In this document: positions 59,510 through 64,000 of the stretch, one piece after another
Position numbering within the stretch: the stretch's first letter is position 1
Layout: each line of letters begins with the position of its first letter
Assembly: GCA_022483045.1 (NCBI GenBank)
Contig: JAKVOA010000001.1
Span: forward strand, 333,750-397,749
Direction: 5' to 3'
DNA from: Oscillospiraceae bacterium
GTDB taxonomy: Bacteria; Bacillota; Clostridia; Oscillospirales; Acutalibacteraceae
Length of the DNA: 64,000 bases
Program-made: the position numbers and the translations under genes
Notes under the pieces: model-generated
Seen by the model: the letters and a program-made list of their open reading frames with translations, nothing else
The model's database searches: none
What the model was told of the DNA's origin: nothing

Positions 59510-60058
59510 ATGAATGTTACAATCACCGGCCGAAAAGTAAATCTGCGCGATAACTTCAAAGAGCTTGCCCGCAAAAAACTTTCCCGTTTTGACCGCATCT
59601 TTGATGAAAACGCCACCGCGAAAGTTGTTGTCACTGTTGAGCGCAATCGCCAGACAGTTGAAATTACAATTCGCAGCAACGGCATGTTCTTCCGCGCGGA
59701 AGCTACGGACTATGAAATGAATAATGCACTGGACCAGGTTATCAGTGCACTAGGGCGCCAAATTCGCAAAAATAAGGCGAAGCTGGACAAACAAATTCAT
59801 TCTACCGCACTCGACCAGTATATAGAGAAGTATGTAAATGGAACAGAAGAGCCGGAAGAGAATTACCGTGTCGTACGCACCAAGCATTTTGTGGTGAAAC
59901 CGATGAGCATTGAAGAAGCTATTCTGCAGATGAATATGCTGGAGCATCAATTCTATATGTTCCGCAATCAAGACACAGAGCAAATCAATGTGGTTTATCG
60001 CCGCAAGGCCGGTGACTATGGCCTGCTGGAGCCGGAAAATCCGGCAGATGACGAATAA
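59510..60058 (+). CDS. hpf: Ribosome hibernation promoting factor, long form
   Basis: 182 residues. The N-terminal S30AE domain (about 1-105) starts MNVTITGRKVNLRDNFKELA. The C-terminal dimerisation domain (about 128-182) has RTKHFVVKPMSIEEAILQMNML and GLLEPE. Long HPF dimerises 70S ribosomes to inactive 100S particles in stationary phase. The ATG at 59510 follows AAAGGAGA. A promoter with weak TTCCAT and TATAGT at 17-base spacing lies near 59417-59445. Confidence 0.95.
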   Translation: MNVTITGRKVNLRDNFKELARKKLSRFDRIFDENATAKVVVTVERNRQTVEITIRSNGMFFRAEATDYEMNNALDQVISALGRQIRKNKAKLDKQIHSTALDQYIEKYVNGTEEPEENYRVVRTKHFVVKPMSIEEAILQMNMLEHQFYMFRNQDTEQINVVYRRKAGDYGLLEPENPADDE

Positions 60059-60137
60059 ATCACCGCATTTTAAAGCACAATAAAAAGTGGCGGGGCCGGG
60101 TAAACACCGGCCTCTCTTGCTGTTTACAGGAGGATAT

Positions 60138-61262
60138 ATGCAAGATTTTCAATTAGTTGCCCCGTGTCTGCTGGGAGTCGAGGGCTTGGTAAGCCGTGAG
60201 CTGCGCGACATGGGTGCGCAGAATGTACAGGCACAAAACGGTCGTGTTGTCTTTGCGGGCACGCCGCAGATGCTGGTGCGCGCAAACCTGAATTCTCGTT
60301 TTTCAGAGCGCATTCAGGTATTGATGGGTACCTTTCCCGCGCGCACGTTTGACCAGCTGTTTGAGGGGGTGCGCGCTCTGCCGTGGGAGCGCTGGATCGG
60401 TAAAGACGACGCTTTTCCGGTAAAGGGGCACTGCCTTTCTTCTGCACTGCACAGTGTGCCGGACTGCCAGAAAATCATTAAAAAAGCTATTGTCGAGCGG
60501 CTGAAACAGAAATACCATGTTTCTTGGTTTCAGGAAAACGGCAGTGTGTACCAGGTGCAGTTCCTGCTGATGAAAGACCAGGTCAGCGTGATGCTGGATA
60601 CTTCCGGAATCGGGTTGCACAAGCGCGGCTACCGTAAAATTGCCGCACAGGCACCGATCAAAGAAACGCTGGCGGCAGCTTTGGTGGCGCTGTCGCGTGT
60701 GCGCACCGACGCAAATCTGTATGACCCATGCTGCGGCTCCGGCACTATTCTGATTGAGTCTGCGCTGTATGCTATGCACATTGCGCCCGGGCTGCAGCGG
60801 CACTTTACCGCACAGCATTGGCAGCAGGTGCCCGCAGGTCTGTGGCAGCAAGAGCGTGAGCGCGCACTTGACCTTGTTCTGCGCGACGCGGCCTTTACCG
60901 CGTATGGCAGTGATATTGATGACGAGGCAGTGCAGCTGACAATGGACAACGCCCGCAAAGCGGGGGTCATTTCACATATTCACGCACAGAAAGCGGAACT
61001 TGCCGACTTTGCCCCCACCACCGAGCACGGCTGTGTCATCTGCAACCCACCCTATGGTGAGCGTATGCTGGACCTGAAGCAGGCAGAGGATTTGTACCAC
61101 ACTATGGGACAGGTTTTCCCGGCACGCCGAGGCTGGAATTACACCATCATCTGCGCAGATGAGATCTTTGAGCAGTATTTTGGCCGCAAAGCAGACAAAA
61201 GCCGCAAACTTTACAACGGCATGATTCGCTGCCGCGCATATATGTACTATAAGCATCCATAA
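60138..61262 (+). CDS. Class I SAM-dependent RNA methyltransferase with THUMP domain (RlmL/YpsC type)
   Basis: 374 residues. A THUMP domain occupies about 40-150 (FDQLFEGVRALPWERW, VDQLFEG-like). The methyltransferase part includes LYDPCCGSGTILIESA (about 195-210), AYGSDIDDEAV and CNPPYGERM (about 310), the N2-guanine methylating motif. The IAPGLQRHF block is typical of RlmL-N/YpsC enzymes modifying 23S rRNA. I chose ATG 60138 because ACAGGAGGA is directly upstream. Monocistronic. Confidence 0.9.
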   Translation: MQDFQLVAPCLLGVEGLVSRELRDMGAQNVQAQNGRVVFAGTPQMLVRANLNSRFSERIQVLMGTFPARTFDQLFEGVRALPWERWIGKDDAFPVKGHCLSSALHSVPDCQKIIKKAIVERLKQKYHVSWFQENGSVYQVQFLLMKDQVSVMLDTSGIGLHKRGYRKIAAQAPIKETLAAALVALSRVRTDANLYDPCCGSGTILIESALYAMHIAPGLQRHFTAQHWQQVPAGLWQQERERALDLVLRDAAFTAYGSDIDDEAVQLTMDNARKAGVISHIHAQKAELADFAPTTEHGCVICNPPYGERMLDLKQAEDLYHTMGQVFPARRGWNYTIICADEIFEQYFGRKADKSRKLYNGMIRCRAYMYYKHP

Positions 61263-61387
61263 TTGCAAATTAAATACTTTTATTTTGGCACTCCAGTAAA
61301 AGGAGTGCCATTATTATTCTATATACGAATTATAAGGCGTTAAAATGTAAATAATTTATGAAATTCAGATTTTTTTTGAAAAAGGAC

Positions 61388-61415
61388 TTGATTTTTCGGA
61401 AAAATCAGGTACAAT
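61388..61415 (+). promoter_or_regulatory. groESL promoter
   Basis: TTGATT (61388-61393) and TACAAT (61410-61415) with a 16-base spacer, just upstream of the CIRCE element. Confidence 0.7.
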
Positions 61416-61419
61416 ATGT

Positions 61420-61446
61420 TTAGCACTCAAGGTAAAAGAGTGCTAA
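61420..61446 (+). promoter_or_regulatory. CIRCE operator (HrcA binding site)
   Basis: A perfect TTAGCACTC-N9-GAGTGCTAA inverted repeat overlapping the transcription start region. It indicates heat-shock repression of groESL by HrcA, whose gene is not in the window. Confidence 0.97.
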
Positions 61447-61485
61447 ACAAACAAGCAAATAGTTTTCAGTTATCTACTATGTTAA

Positions 61486-61785
<300 letters not shown>

Positions 61786-61831
61786 TTGAAACGAGGCGCT
61801 TTTGGCGCTCACGAATAAATGGAGGTAGTAG

Positions 61832-63469
<1,638 letters not shown>

Positions 63470-63513
63470 TTCTGTAAATAAAAATTTTGTAAAATCAAAT
63501 TTTTTAATCAAAA

Positions 63514-63557
63514 CCGTTGCGATGCACTGCAAAAAGTGCGCCGCAGCGGCTTTTTTT
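63514..63557 (+). terminator. groESL terminator
   Basis: CCGTTGCG pairs with CGCAGCGG (one wobble) with inner GCAC/GTGC, followed by seven T. Confidence 0.8.
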
Positions 63558-63645
63558 AGCCCCAAAGTCCTAAAAACACGAAAATGAATGTCCCTGCGCG
63601 GCCTATGAAAGGAAAAACTAGGTTAACATAATTTCAGAAAAACCG

Positions 63646-63674
63646 TTGCAATCAAAATACTTTTGTTTTATAAT
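63646..63674 (+). promoter_or_regulatory. mraZ (division and cell wall cluster) promoter
   Basis: TTGCAA (63646-63651) and TATAAT (63669-63674) with a 17-base spacer. Confidence 0.75.
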
Positions 63675-63680
63675 AAAAAC

Positions 63681-63710
63681 AACAGTGGTGAAAGGTGGTG
63701 GAAAGTGGTG
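63681..63710 (+). promoter_or_regulatory. MraZ-binding direct repeats
   Basis: Three repeats of exact 10-base period end in GTGGTG (63685-63690, 63695-63700, 63705-63710), just downstream of the -10. A degenerate further copy (GTGGC) falls in the same register at 63726-63730. MraZ is known to bind tandem direct repeats upstream of its own gene, so this is probably the autoregulatory operator. Confidence 0.7.
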
Positions 63711-63754
63711 CGGCTTTTTGCAAAAGTGGCGCACTTTTCACAAGGTGATGCGTT

Positions 63755-64000
63755 ATGCTGATCGGTGAGTATCAACATAATATTGACGCCAAGGGGCGCA
63801 TAATTGTGCCTTCCAAATTCCGTGAGGATTTGGGAGAGCATTTTTATGTTGCTAAGGGCTTAGACCACTGTCTGTTTGTCTTTTCCCCACAGGAATGGGA
63901 CAGGCTGCAGCAAAAGGTGAGCGCTATGCCAATCAGCAAGGCGCGCGGCCTGCAGCGTTTCTTCTTTTCCGGTGCGGCGGAAGTAACCCCCGACAAGCAG
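63755..64000 (+). CDS. mraZ: Transcriptional regulator MraZ (partial, N-terminal 82 codons)
   Basis: It starts ATG 63755 after AAGGTGATG and runs off the window. MLIGEYQHNIDAKGRIIVPSKFRE is the first AbrB-like half of MraZ, and GLDHCLFVFSPQEWDRL and RFFFSGAAEVTPDKQ continue it. Full proteins have about 143 residues. MraZ is normally the first gene of the division and cell wall cluster (mraZ-mraW-ftsL), which should follow, and it regulates its own promoter. Confidence 0.95.
   Translation, partial: MLIGEYQHNIDAKGRIIVPSKFREDLGEHFYVAKGLDHCLFVFSPQEWDRLQQKVSAMPISKARGLQRFFFSGAAEVTPDKQ

Noticed and set aside
58381-59685. 434-residue minus-strand frame opposite the fumarase alpha and hpf genes
   Set aside because: It covers two recognisable plus-strand genes and resembles no protein family.

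Overview
The window looks like a chromosomal segment of an anaerobic, endospore-forming member of the Clostridia, most likely an Oscillospiraceae/Ruminococcaceae-type organism (inference from gene content). The evidence is a Firmicutes-type yabP-yabQ-divIC-yabR sporulation/division cluster, long-form HPF, groESL with a CIRCE operator, mraZ at the right edge, an energy-coupling-factor (ECF) transporter, oxygen-sensitive Fe-S enzymes, TTG/GTG starts behind strong Shine-Dalgarno sites, and about 50-55% GC by eye. I saw no insertion sequences, prophage genes, CRISPR array or rRNA. Two tRNA-Ser genes are present.

Layout. 1-4.5 kb: the N-terminal part of a flippase, a UPF0340 protein, a YwaF-type membrane protein, a nitroreductase and an SGNH esterase. 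4.5-7.1 kb: a polar amino-acid ABC importer (binding protein, permease, ATPase). 7.1-10.2 kb: a LicT-type antiterminator and a beta-glucoside PTS IIBCA behind a textbook RAT/terminator. 10.2-14 kb: YitT, DegV and PTS enzyme I. 14.2-17.2 kb (minus strand): metN-metI-metQ behind a leader encoding a 31-residue Met/Cys-rich peptide followed by a terminator. 17.8-22 kb: potABCD. 22-27 kb (minus): metG, a GNAT, tatD and an LCP cell-wall ligase. 27-36 kb: small membrane proteins, YbjQ, a hydrolase, two tRNA-Ser, a DUF362 ferredoxin-like protein, GluQ-RS, and a redox trio (aldo/keto reductase, FAD oxidoreductase, nitroreductase). 36-42 kb: an Lrp regulator, a GIY-YIG protein, two aminopeptidases, DacF and a kinase-like fusion. 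42-47 kb (minus): ECF module A1-A2-T-S and DUF3842. 47-54 kb: a GH1 enzyme, SstT, PNP and a SpoVB-like flippase. 53.6-57.3 kb: mazG, HU, yjdF (with a yjdF-type riboswitch), rqcP, yabP, yabQ, divIC, yabR. 57.3-64 kb: an amidohydrolase, a fumarase alpha subunit, hpf, an rRNA methyltransferase, groESL and the start of mraZ.

How the genes fit together: the segment is rich in nutrient uptake (amino acid, methionine, polyamine, serine/threonine, beta-glucoside and ECF-vitamin importers), peptide breakdown (PepC, M29, DacF) and translation quality control (MetRS, GluQ-RS, RqcP, HPF). Several importers have unusual leaders. The strongest novel signal is the metNIQ leader. It has a promoter, a Shine-Dalgarno site, a peptide with 5 Met and 7 Cys in 31 residues, and a terminator whose 5' arm can instead pair with the last codons of the peptide. 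This is the layout of ribosome-mediated attenuation, where Firmicutes usually use S-box or T-box RNAs. Secondary candidates are a two-terminator ECF leader, a duplicated ~100 bp promoter module upstream of sstT and of a 57-residue orphan gene, and promoters followed at once by terminators at about 1.75 kb and 4.6 kb. All coordinates, pairings and motif calls were made by eye.
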